Origin: Gigantopelta aegis
Lineage: Eukaryota > Mollusca > Gastropoda > Neomphalida > Peltospiridae
NCBI RefSeq assembly: GCF_016097555.1
Contig: NC_054701.1
Span: 30,577,118-30,641,117 of the forward strand
Direction: 5' to 3'
Length of the DNA: 64,000 nucleotides
Positions 1-10,800 of this stretch are shown piece after piece (position 1 is the first letter of the stretch; every line of letters starts with the position of its first letter). Under the pieces are notes generated by a model that saw only the letters and a program-made list of their open reading frames with translations, was not told where the DNA came from and ran no database searches. A program made the translations under genes and the position numbers.

Positions 1-117
1 TTAAACTAGTTATCATCATTGTAAATTTAAAAACAGATTTAGATTATATTTGTTTTGTAGGAAACTTCGAAATCCAATGGCAAATCCTAGTCTAGTATTT
101 TCAACCATTTTTGACAG

Positions 118-3100
118 ATGGAAGAACCACAAGAATCCAGCCTGAACGAAGAGGTGCATCCAAGTCTCACGGTTAGTTAATAAACACTTAGCCAGAATTC
201 GCTCAGTTACCCCATAGCAAGTAAAGATATTGGGCCCATATTTATGAAGCTATCTTAGCGCTTCGAAATCGTAAAACCATTGTAAGCCATGACATCACTA
301 TGGTGTGTGCGGGCGGGACGTAGCCCAGTGGTAAAGTGTTTGCCTCATGTGCGGTCAGTCTAGGATCGCTCCCCGTTAGTGGGCCCATTGGGCTATTTCT
401 TGTTCCAGCCAGTGCACCATGACTGGTATATCAAAGGTCATAGTATGTGCTATCCTGTCTGTGGGATGGTTCATATAAAAGATCCCTTGCTACTAATGGA
501 TAAATGTAGCGGGTTTCCTCTGTCAGAAATTGCTATATGTTTGACACCCAATAGCCAATGATTAATAAATCAATGTGCTCTAGTGGTGTTGGTAAACAAA
601 ACAAGCCATGGTGTGTGCTGTAGTGACATCATAGCCTACAGTGGTTTTACAATTTCATAGCACTAAGATAGCTTCGACAATCCCTAGCCTGAGTTTTATC
701 TTTACTTCCTGAATGTTGCAGATCAGAGGCCTAATTCACAAAGGTCTCTTAGGCTCTCTAGACAACAAAGCATCCTCTTTGCAGGGTGTGAAAACTCCCG
801 TGCCCGGACGCCCGGGGCTACCAGATTTCACGACCAGGCAATCAGTTTCACCCATTACGTAAACCCAGCGGGCTATTGGGAGGGAAAAAAAAAAAAAAAA
901 ATTTTATCAGAATCTGAAATATAAAGCATAGATAATACTGTATAAGAATATTTTGGGGCTACCACATATGCTGGGCTACCACAATTTAGGTACCTGGTAG
1001 CCTGGTGTGCTACCACTAAATTGAAACATTTTTCCAACCCTGCTCTTTGTAAGTCTTTTAGCATTGTATTGCGAGATCGCAAAGTTGTGAGAGTTTAGTG
1101 AATTAGGTCCCAGCATCCTAATTGATAACGCATCATTACGTGATAGGTCTGCAATAATTAGAACATCTTACATGTGATGCATTATGATTTAAAACCAGCT
1201 GGTCATCTGTTGAGAAGACTGGAGCAGTGAATCTGTTCAGGAAAGACATAGCTAGACTGGTAAGAGGTACAACATATGAATTCTGCACTAAAGGCGATGT
1301 CACACAATACAAGTGCTTCATAGGAGAATAGCCGATTGTATCGCAACCGATGAAATTATGTTTGTTTTGTCACAATTCACGTTGCCTGAAATGGATAATC
1401 AGGTCAGATATGAGCCTTGTTTTGAAAAGATGCATACTTGGTCCATCAACACGTATCGGCATGTTAACAAATGACAACGCATAATTTTAGAATTGATTAA
1501 AAAAGACCCATAGTCTATAGAATTTTTGTTACAATATTTTAAAATGAACATTCTAACAATATCATTGTTTGAAAACTTTTGAAACTGAGCATCAGGCCAA
1601 GATGTCTCCCTACATTTTACAATGTATTAATTTGCCAGCATGACGAGACATTAAGAGAATAACACAACATGAATAACAAAGATAGCTTGTGCATTGATCA
1701 ATCTTCCAGTGTTTCACCAAGTAAAACAAGGGAACTAAATAAAGAAACAGTGAAGGAAGAGAGATGTATTTGCTTTAAAGAAAAGCCCTCTGAAAATAAT
1801 AAAAGAAAAAAGTTTTTACCATTTTAAACATAGCACTGAATATGAAATTGTGAAGTATTTTGTAATTTAGATGTTGGATCGACAAAAAGCAGGGAGGGGT
1901 ATTAATTTGGGTGTGAAATATATTGTTTGACTAATTTTGATTAAATTAATCATTGCATTTTTATATGTATTGTGTTTAAGAATTGAGCCATTTTGTTAAT
2001 ATATATTTAAGATACTTGACTCTTAATTACCGTGTATAAAAATAGTTTGTAATAAAATTTTAAAATGTATGTTGTTATTATTTATGATTTATTTTCAGGT
2101 AGAAGCTATTGAGCTTGAACGCGGTGTTTTGAGATTTCAGAAAACTGTTGAAGTTATTCTCAGCAAATATGGAAATGTAGTTTTTTGTTTACAAGCATAC
2201 AAATTACACATGTAACATTTAACTTAAAAGTATACCTTTTCGCTTTCATCGCCTATCCAAAGTTTAGCATTATGCTTATGAATGTGGTCATTGAGAATAT
2301 GTACACAGGGAATTTACCATTAAAATTTACATAACCTTCAAACAGTTGACTTGATAGGCCTATAACTTGCATTTATCAGTTTGAAAGCAGTTATATGCTT
2401 CTTATTGGTTATAGTCCTGGCTCTAGGGGGTAGTCGCATACATTTCTCTTTTAGAGAGTTAACTTAAATTTTCTTGTTCTATATGCCATGGTCTTCAGAA
2501 AAAGTTTGGGTAAGTGTATCAGGTCAATTTGCCCTTGCAGGATGGCTGAGGTCAAATGTTGCAAATTTTGTTGGTGTAAGGAAACATCACTCAATTCCTG
2601 TAAAAAATGTAATTGTCTGATAAGATTAGCTTGAGTTCTGCAGTGTTTTTGTATGTTTGAAACTTTTGCACTAATAAGGTAGTAATCTCACTTGAAATGT
2701 TCTTATGTATGCGAAGTCATGTCTAATTCAGTATTCCGCTGCTATTTTGGACGCCATCTTGGAATTATGTTAATTAGGTCAACTCCAAAAAAATCACAGT
2801 AATGGTACCAATCAATTATTTGGGGTTAAAAACATATTTATAGACACTTTAGCCTTTTGGCAGCCAACCAAAAATTATAAATGCGCTCTACTGAGAAAAT
2901 GTACTTAACCTGGAAGTGTTACCCAAACTTTTTCTAATGGCCTTGGCATATAGAATAAGAAAATGTAAGTTAACTCTCTAAAAGAGAAATGTACGCGAAC
3001 TATAGTAGGGGGTCAAGACTGGTGAACAAAGTTTCTAGGGGGTTTGGGTTATGTTACCCAGAAAATATATCTTTGACCCCTGAACCCACACACCTCCCTC

Positions 3101-3660
3101 TGCAAATCCATCTGAAGCACCACCACAACAGCAAGAAGTATTATTAAAACTAGATCTTGTTTGAATATGCACACAGCTACATTGGTGGTGTGAATATTTC
3201 AGCACCATACGATTTGATGCACTAAATTCATTAAATTAATGTACCAGTACTGTTTATACCACTTATTTCATTGCATATATATTACGTTACTAAAACCAGA
3301 TGTATGGGTTGTGTTTTTTTGTTTGCTTGGGGTTTTATGTCGTTGTTTTTGGGGTGGGGGTGGGGGTTGTATTTTCATTGGGGGGGGGGGGGGGGTGATG
3401 ATGGTGGGGTTTTTTTCTTCTTTGTTTTGTACGGTTCTTTTTTTATTTTTTGAAAATAAATATATGGTTAATTAAAAAATAAAATTAATATAATCACATT
3501 TTTTTAGATTTTTATTTTCTTTTTCTTTCAGAAAATCATTCATGAACAGATGGATTTGAAGAGAATAGCAGATATTGCAATGGACCTTTATGCCATGACA
3601 GCATGCATTGGAAGGTCATCTCGGTTGTATTGCATTGGCTTAAGAAATGCAGATCACGAG
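118..3660 (+). CDS. ACAD9: Acyl-CoA dehydrogenase family member 9 (3' part of gene, three exons)
   Basis: Three phase-0 exons are visible: 118-171, 2099-2176 and 3532-3660. Joined they give 87 residues containing EEVHPSLT, FQKTVEVILSKYGN, KIIHEQMDLKRIADIAMDLY, SRLYCIGLRNADHE. Human ACAD9 has the matching series VHPSL, FGRTVE, EEQLVLKRVA, SRSIRIGLRNHDHE near its C-terminus, and the GLRN-DHE signature separates it from ACADVL. ACAD9 is a mitochondrial FAD enzyme that oxidises long-chain acyl-CoA and is an assembly factor of respiratory complex I. The catalytic part must lie left of the window. The acceptors (tttttgacag, attttcag, tttctttcag) are good; the last exon ends at a weak donor, GTTAAT. 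If not spliced, translation stops three codons later (TAA at 3667-3669) and an AATAAA lies at 3749-3754. The ~50-60 residues that follow DHE in vertebrates were not found before RPL18A. Family assignment is by recalled similarity. Confidence 0.8.
241..679. repeat. Palindromic MITE-like element split by a SINE
   Basis: The left arm (241-297, GAAGCTATCTTAG, then GTAAAACCA and ATGACATCA) is repeated inverted in the right arm (622-679, ending CTAAGATAGCTTCGA). The SINE at 311-607 sits in the middle. A half copy of the same arm lies at 30503-30556, and a related edge (CATAAAACATTGTAGGCCTAG) starts at the window end, 63949-64000. Foldback structure suggests a non-autonomous DNA element. Confidence 0.7.
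311..607 (+). mobile_element. tRNA-derived SINE, family A, tail type 1
   Basis: Near full-length copy: a tRNA-like head (GACGTAGCCCAGTGG resembles an A box), a central body (CCAGTGCACCATGACTGG, then ATAAAAGATCCCTTGC), and a tail ending GGTAAACAAAACAA. It is flanked by an 11-bp duplication ATGGTGTGTGC at 300-310 and 608-618. Confidence 0.85.
728..1110. repeat. ~110-bp MITE interrupted by a hAT-like MITE
   Basis: The outer element has ends GGCCTAATTCAC and GTGAATTAGGTCC and internal CAACAAAGCATCCTC and TGCGAGATCGCAA. Uninterrupted copies are at 4153-4262 and, inverted, at 14543-14653. The inner element 782-1042 begins CAGGGTGTG and ends AACCCTG and is flanked by CTCTTTG at 775-781 and 1043-1049, a 7-8-bp duplication typical of hAT insertions. 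Confidence 0.7.
2432..3005. mobile_element. Non-autonomous DNA transposon with ~80-bp inverted repeats
   Basis: Lies in an ACAD9 intron. The left end AGTCGCATACATTTCTC continues through AGAGAGTTAACTTA and TATATGCCATGG; the right end is its inverse (CCTTGGCATATAG ... GAGAAATGTACGCGAACT). The exact 8-bp repeat TAGGGGGT occurs at 2424-2431 and 3006-3013, consistent with a hAT-type target duplication. No ORF. Confidence 0.75.
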
Positions 3661-4009
3661 GTTAATTAAACATAATTATAGGTAATGGAAATACATCTTA
3701 GACCTGTAATCTAGTCTCCATCATATAACATTGCACACATACAATATTAATAAATTATATACCGATTTGTATTTCAACTGGGTGGAGGACAATGCATAAT
3801 CCTTTCTTAGTAAACTTTGTGTGAATTAATTATCAGTGGATACTGCCAATTGTCTTGATGCAGCAATGCATCACCGTCGTTTTGCTGACCATACAAAGGT
3901 TGCAGATGTGAACCAATCTTCCAATTTTGTTATGGCTTGCAGTAGGAAACAAGAAAAGGAAACATACTTATAGCGTGTAATCATGTCTCGTACTCTACTA
4001 CTACTCTCC

Positions 4010-4110
4010 CGGCGGGATTTAGCTCAGTCGGTTGAGTGCTCGCTCGAGATGCTTGCGTCGCAGGCTTGAACCACCTCGGGAAGATACTCCGAGGTGAAAG
4101 GTTATGATTT
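4010..4110 (+). mobile_element. SINE head fragment (tRNA-like, head type C)
   Basis: GGGATTTAGCTCAGTCGGTT matches an A box (TAGCTCAGTCGG), with a degenerate B box near AGGCTTGAACC. The same head, inverted, occurs at about 8065-8118 joined to a family A body. It is a SINE promoter rather than a tRNA gene: no acceptor stem closes. Confidence 0.6.
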
Positions 4111-4152
4111 GGAATAGAACTCATTTATCCATGAAAGTTTTGTGGCGTTAGG

Positions 4153-4262
4153 AAACATTTGTCCTAATTCATAAAGGTATCTTAGGCTCTGCTAGACAAC
4201 AAAGCATCCTCTTTGCAAGTCTTTTAGCACTGCACTGCGAGATCGCAACGTTGCTAGAGTTT
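4153..4262 (+). repeat. ~110-bp MITE copy
   Basis: Uninterrupted copy of the element split at 728-1110: TCCTAATTCATAAAGG, CAACAAAGCATCCTC, GCACTGCGAGATCGC, then AGAGTTTAGTG. Confidence 0.65.
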
Positions 4263-4564
4263 AGTGCTCCTTGTTAAAATGCAATGGAGTGGAGTGGGAA
4301 CCGGTCAAATTGTTAACAGGTATGCTATATGAATAGTAACCAGTCAAGAATAGCTCTCAGGAAATTGTCAGCACTTCACATACCTGTGATAATCTCCAAA
4401 TGATTGCACAAGGTTACAGTATTTTGCGAGAGCAATAAATGAGTGAAATGAGGATGTGTGATGCAGTGTTATGTATAAATATGACTTATTATATTGGAGT
4501 AAATATTTAAAAGATTATCTCGTGTTTGTCATCTTTTTAAATTAAAAGTCAGCATTCTCCTAAC

Positions 4565-4760
4565 ACTTTTTCTCGTTCCAACCAGTGTTTTCTTGTCTGT
4601 GAGAAAGTGCATATAAAAATTCCCTTGCTGCATTAGAAAAAATGTAGTGGATTTCCTCAGATCACTACGATTCAGAATTACCAAATGTTTGACACCCAGT
4701 AGCAAATGATTAATTAATCGATGTGCTACAGCGGTGTCGCTAAACAAAACAAACTTCCAA
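4565..4760 (+). mobile_element. SINE family A, 5'-truncated and internally deleted
   Basis: TTTTCTCGTTCCAACCAGTG, then GTGCATATAAAAATTCCC, CCAAATGTTTGACACCC and a GCTAAACAAAACAAAC tail. The tRNA head is missing. Confidence 0.75.
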
Positions 4761-5732
4761 CACTCACAAGTTAATGTGCATACTTTTGCTCTGCTCATCT
4801 ACAGCAATGATCCATAGTAGGGCACCATTCATTATGGATGCCTATTTATTAGTCCATTGCCGCTTACCATTTGACCAATCTTATTCAGCTTGGGTGACCC
4901 TACCAGGCTCCAAATTAATAAACGTATGATAAACGTAAGTTTTGTTTAATGACAATAGTAGAGCACAATGATTTATTAATCATGGACTATTGAATGTCAA
5001 GCATTTGGTAATTGCTGTGGGGCAGTTTGGGAGGGGGATAATCTGAGAATGGGTCCACTTGAAGAGTTTGACAGAAAAACACTAGCACCTTAGAATTAGA
5101 TAACTTTTACGTATGTAATAGTATACATTTATGAATATGGAGCAAAAGGCTGAAGATCCTAATGTAATGTAAATGTAGAAATGAAATTTTTTCAAAGTAG
5201 TAAATTAGAAGGAAACCGTACTTAGCAACATTAATCATGCTCATAATGGGAAAACGAATGTGTTAAATCCAAAGTTATATTACTGAGAAAACTTTAAAAT
5301 GTTTTCATGGTGTTCAGCTTTCACCTGTATTTTCTGTTCAACTCAAAATAACATAAATCTTATGGAACGGTCACATTATAGTTATTTGAAATAACTAAAG
5401 GCATTGAGAAAAAAATAATAATGGAAAACTATGTGCGACAGACAGAAGGATGGAGATAAAACCTATAGTTAGACAGGTTGGGGACTAATAACTATAAACC
5501 CATGTACAGGCTCAATATAGTCTGCATTTCTGCCAGAAAGATATTTTTGGGTATGGCGCTGTCGAATTTAATGCAACCAGTCAACAGGAGGCCTCCCCTA
5601 AAAAGAAAGGGGGTTAAGTTTAGGTTTAAGGTTAAGAGAAATTAACTGTCAAAAAATTAACTTTAAAAAAAATAAAATCTGCTAAAACATTTGTGTATGG
5701 CACCATACCCATTTTACTCTATGGCAGAAATC

Positions 5733-6535
5733 CTGAATTACAACTTCAGAACTTTTAAAAGTAACATTTAAGTTTTTTTAAACAGTTTGTTTTGTTTACC
5801 AACAACACTAGAGCACATTGATTATTGGATGTCAAACATTTGGTCATCAGACGAAACCCACTATTTCTGAATTACAACTTCAGAACTTAGAAAAGTAACA
5901 TTTAAGTTTTTTTTAAAGTTTGTTTTGTTTACCAACAACACTAGAGCACATTGATTATTGGATGTCAAACATTTGGTCATCAGACGAAACCCACTATTTC
6001 TGAATTACAACTTCAGAACTTAGAAAAGTAACATTTAAGTTTTTTAAACAGTTTGTTTTGTTTACCAACAACACTAGAGCATTGATTATTGGATGTCAAA
6101 CATTTGGTCATCAGACGAAACCCACTATTTCTGAATTACAACTTCAGAACTTAGAAAAGTAACATTTAAGTTTTTTAAACAGTTTGTTTTGTTTACCAAC
6201 AACACTAGAGCACATTGATTATTGGATGTCAAACATTTGGTCATCAGACGAAACCCACTATTTCTGAATTACAACTTCAGAACTTAGAAAAGTAACATTT
6301 AAGTTTTTTAAACAGTTTGTTTTGTTTACCAACACTACTAGAGCACATTGATTATTGGATGTCAAACATTTGGTCATCAGACGAAAGCCACTATTTCTGA
6401 ATTACTACTTCAGAACTTAGAAAAGTAACATTTAAGTTTTTTAAAGTTTGTTTTGTTTACCAACAACACTAGAGCACATTGATTATTGGATGTCAAACAT
6501 TTGGTCATCAGACAAACCCACTACATTTTCCCTGA
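5733..6535 (-). repeat. Tandem array of ~132-bp units made from a SINE tail
   Basis: About six near-identical units, each with CTGAATTACAACTTCAGAAC (an internal dyad), AAAAGTAACATTTAAG, TTTGTTTACCAACAACAC and GGATGTCAAACATTTGGTC. The second half of each unit is the reverse complement of the SINE family A tail. The rest of that SINE body follows at 6535-6620 (CAGTTGTGGTGCACTGG), so the array grew from the 3' end of an inserted SINE. Confidence 0.85.
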
Positions 6536-7042
6536 TGTATGCACTTCCCCCCCCCAAGACAGGAAAGCATATACCAGTTGTGGTGCACTGGATGAAACAA
6601 GAAAAGACCTAATCAGTTGAATCTTTAACATTTAAGTGACAAACTAAATTTCATCTCACATCGACTTTCAAGGTATAAAAATTTATGTTGAGATTATATA
6701 GTGCCGCAAATTTGATAACATGGTGCAAATAATTTTTTTTAAATTCCTTAACTGTTAACTTTTAAAATAACATAAGCAATATGTACACTTTAACAGCAGT
6801 TGAAACAAAAAGGTAGGAAAAAAGTGAAGTATATGAGGAAAAAATAGGACAAAGACCAAAAATATCACTGGACAGCCTGCCATTAGTATAGCTTTCTGGG
6901 TCACTGCAAGCTACTTGAAGATGTCATGGAATGGAATAAAAAAAATTCTCAAATGGACATTCAGTTGCATTTGCGTAACCAACTTTTATAGACAGCCATG
7001 ATACCTGATAAATTTGTTAGATTCTCTACTATCAGAATAAAA

Positions 7043-7278
7043 AAGAAAGAAAGAAATGTTTTATTTAACGACGCACTCAACACATTATTTTACGGTTATA
7101 TGGCGTCAGACATGTGGTTAAGGACCACACAGATTTTGAGAGGAAACCCACCGTCGCTACTACATGGGCTACTCTTCCGATTAGCAGCAAGGGATCTTTT
7201 ATATAAAAATCCCATTCCTCGACTGGGATCCGAACCCAGTACCTACCAGCCTGTAGACCGATGGCCTACCAACTATCA
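7043..7278 (-). mobile_element. Chimeric SINE: family B head on family A tail type 2
   Basis: Read on the minus strand the tail has GTTAAATAAAACATTTC, GGTCCTTAACCACATG and GGGATCTTTTATAT inverted, the usual type 2 tail. The head (forward CTACCAGCCTGTAGACC, GATCCGAACCCAGTACC) is that of the family B SINEs at 19868 and 32383, not the family A head. Confidence 0.7.
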
Positions 7279-7517
7279 GAATACGGCAAAACAGCCAGAG
7301 TTCAAAATATGTTGATGACCTTTTTTTTTTTTTAAACCTCCCTCGGGTCTGGAAAATCTGCATAAGACAAAATTGTTTCTGGCGGATAATGTGATAATAT
7401 TACTGCTCTCATTTTAAAATGCTGGTACACAAACTAAGTATGCCTCATTTTTCCACAAGTATCCACTTCCCATTGCCACATATAAGAAAAGAAAAAAAAA
7501 AATTCATTCATCAATGT

Positions 7518-7528
7518 TTTATTTTATT
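7518..7528 (-). terminator. Overlapping AATAAA signals for RPL18A
   Basis: Forward TTTATT at 7518-7523 and 7523-7528 gives two overlapping AATAAA hexamers on the minus strand, about 20-30 nt past the RPL18A stop. A very short 3' UTR is usual for ribosomal protein genes. Confidence 0.7.
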
Positions 7529-7547
7529 TGAGTTCTCCACGTTTCGT

Positions 7548-7779
7548 TTAGAAGGTGGTGTGTGGGCGACGCGTGGTGAAGCGCGAGGTGTGCAGTTTCC
7601 TGTCCACGCGGTGAGGCAGCGGGAACTTGATCTTGCTGTTCTGTAATTACAAACAAAAAACAAATTAATTAAATACAATAATTTTTGTGTTACTCTGCCA
7701 TAACATATAATATTTTTATCTGGTTAGAATTTTGTTATTAACATAATAAGTCTTTGAACAGGACTACAGCCTTTGACAT

Positions 7780-7813
<34 letters not shown>

Positions 7814-10800
7814 TGGTTAGGACAGAAATAAAAAAAGAAATTTGTTCAACGACACCACTGGAGCACATTGATTAATTAATCATCAGCTGTTGGATGTCAA
7901 ATGTTTGGCAACTCTGACACGTAGTCATTGGAGAAAACCAGCTACATTTTTTCCTAATACAGCATGGGATCTTTTATGTGCATTTTCCCACAGACAGGAT
8001 AGCACATACCTTTTTCCAGTAGTGGTGCACTGGTTGGAAAGAGAAAAAACCCAATCAGTTGAATGGTGGCTGCAAGCATCTCAAGCGAGCACTCAACCGA
8101 CTGAGCTAAATCCTGCCCCTGCACTGTAGGTGAGCTCTCTACAGACTGAACAAAGTAAAGCACAATAAATGTCCCATTCTGTGACATCTTTCCATTACTC
8201 AAGTATTAATGAATAATTGTTGCATCAAAACACCTTTGATATACATCACTCCTGGTGCATTGGTTGGGAAAACCCAATCAGAGATATGATTCAATCCAAG
8301 CACTTGACCATTTAAGAGTTCTAGATCCTGCCTCATATTCATGCAGAAGTGCACAAGATTTTTTTTAAAAACTATTTGTACAAACTCATAAATTCATTTT
8401 TATGCACCAAGACATTAAAAATAAGTCTGAAAAACTCTTACGTGGAACTGCTGGATGTTGGGTCTCCTGCACTTGTTGGCTTGAATGGACTCCACACGAA
8501 TAATCTGAATGGACGAAGCTCTAGCACGATGTCTAGCGCCCATGTCAACGTCTGAAACATACAAAGTAATCTTTTAGTATGCAAAATCAAAATGTGTGCA
8601 GCTACTAACATTAATGCTCAACCACAAATGTAGTAGATAAACAGACACTGGTATTCTAAATTTTAATATGTAATTTTAGTTGCCTCAAAGACACTATTCG
8701 TCAGAAACATCTAACAATGGCTGCAAACCCAAGACAGACCCTTTGTCTCAATCCTTTTTGAACATATCAGAAGAGCTCTTGCACGTTTCTAGTTGGTTAA
8801 TTCAGTTGTTTTTCTCTCAATTTCCACTGATCAGTGCATCTACCCACACCCTTTCAGGAAGGAAATGATTTATTTAATGACGAACTCAACACTTTATTTA
8901 CGGTTATATGGCGTCAGACATATGGTTAAAAAAACACAGACATTGAGGGTGGAAACCTACTGTCGGACCCTTCATGGGATACTCTTTTTTTTATTAACAG
9001 CAAGGGATTTTTATATGCACCATCCCAAAGACAAGATAGCACATACCACAGCCTTTGACACACCAGTCGTGATGCACTGGCTGGAGCGAGAATACATCCA
9101 CTGACGGGGATCAATCCCCTACTGACCACGCATCAAGCGAGTGCTTTACGGTTACCACTGGGCTACTTGTCAAATACAGCAATAACTAAACTTGTTGATG
9201 TCAAATTTTCTATTGTTGCACCCATAATTCAATTTCATATTGACTATTACAATAAGAAATGCGACTAGCTGCAATTAATCTTGCACTTGTTTCAATAACT
9301 TTCTGAAGAGAATTCAATTAATCTCAAAGAAAGGGGATAAAGTGCAGTGTCAATAATCAAGTTGTTAGGATCCAACACTTAACTGCATTAACAGTTAAAC
9401 TGGCAATACCAATTCCTGATTGGCTATTAACGAAGTCCGGTCTGCCTGATTTCTGCAGCTTCACATTCATTCCACCTGCTGTTCCTTTAAAATACTTGCT
9501 ATGGACATTCAAAATCAGAACCCTAAAGCCATATTAATCACAAACAATTAAATCACTAACAAACTACCCAAATTCTGCTTAAGGATTAATTTTTAAAAAA
9601 GTAAACCCAAAACAAGACTACTTGTAAATTGTAATCAAATAATTAAGACTAAGAGATGACATTACATGTTTTAATTCAATTTTATAAATATAACTTTTAG
9701 CATAGTTATTTTGAAAGACACTTTGCAGCTCTTACATTAAAACATACGTAGCAATATACCGTCTTAGAGTTAATAATTTTATTATAAATTTAACCGTTAA
9801 ACATTTAGATGTAATTATTTGTTGTTGTTGCACCCATAATTCAATTTCATATCAACAATACTGATACAAAATGCGACTGGCTGCAGTTTCTCTAGCACTT
9901 GATTAATGACTTTCACAAGAGAATACCTCTCAAAGAAAGGGGATACAGTGCAGCTTGAGCCTTCGACTTTTGAGTATAGCATTAAAAAAAAAAATTGTTT
10001 AATCAAAGCACATAATAAAATTGAAGAATGAATGAATGAATGAATGAATGAATGTTTAACGACACCCCAGCACGAAAAATACATCGGCTATTGGGTGTCA
10101 AACTATGGTAATGCAAATAAAGTGATAATCAACATCAATATAAAAATTCAAGGTTTAAACAAAAACAGTGTAAAGAACTGTGCCAAAAATACAAATACAA
10201 ATATCACAGAATTTTACGGACACCGAATTTTACTCTAAACTTCAATTTGTGCTGTATTGGCCATTCTCAAAGAGAATATTACACCCCTGCACCACGGTGA
10301 GGTTACAGCACGCGCAGCGGAAAATTGAAGAATGCACAACCCATGCCACATCTATGCATAAATTTGTACACGAACTAAAAAATAAACTAAATCCTAATAA
10401 CATATGAAATCTGAGAACAATTGAATTTCTGAATGGGCGTTTCACAATTATCAATATTGATTTTTTTTTTTTTTTTAAATTTAATATTCAATGCAAAAAA
10501 TTAAGTTGAGCATGAAAAAAAAAAGCGTACATTCTGTAGGTTTGTAGAAATGATGATTAATTATGAATGGCAGCTACGGTAAACAATCCAGCTAGGAATG
10601 AACATCTGAAAAAAACAAAAAAATCATGACTGGCTGTACAATCATGAAACCCTTCCCAATATAATGGAATAACAATGGGTGTGTTTCACGGCCCAACATG
10701 GTTTTTTCCACCAATCAAAGAAAGCTAATGGCAAAACAAAACAACTCTCACAAAAAACCCAAACTAACCCTGATGAACACCAATAGCAAACTACATTCCA

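Larger units (their letters stand above)
3661..7517. other. Region between ACAD9 exons and RPL18A 3' end, no gene seen
   Basis: No exon-like coding stretch was found here. It holds an AATAAA (3749-3754), a tRNA-like SINE head (about 4010-4090), a ~110-bp MITE (4153-4262), SINE pieces (4565-4760, 6535-6620, 7043-7278), a 132-bp tandem array (5733-6535) and a low-copy repeat whose reverse complement resembles 32150-32385 (about 5330-5530). The last ACAD9 exon would be expected here but was not recognised. Confidence 0.6.

Noticed and set aside
61-117. Longer first ACAD9 exon starting after tttgttttgtag
   Set aside because: The needed frame has stops before 118; the exon is taken from the nearer acceptor.
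3863-3973. Possible last ACAD9 exon (open frame MHHRRFADHTKVADVNQ)
   Set aside because: An acceptor-like tgatgcag precedes it, but the residues do not resemble the ACAD9 C-terminus.
4010-4090. tRNA gene
   Set aside because: A box and weak B box present but no cloverleaf acceptor stem closes; the same head occurs on SINE bodies.
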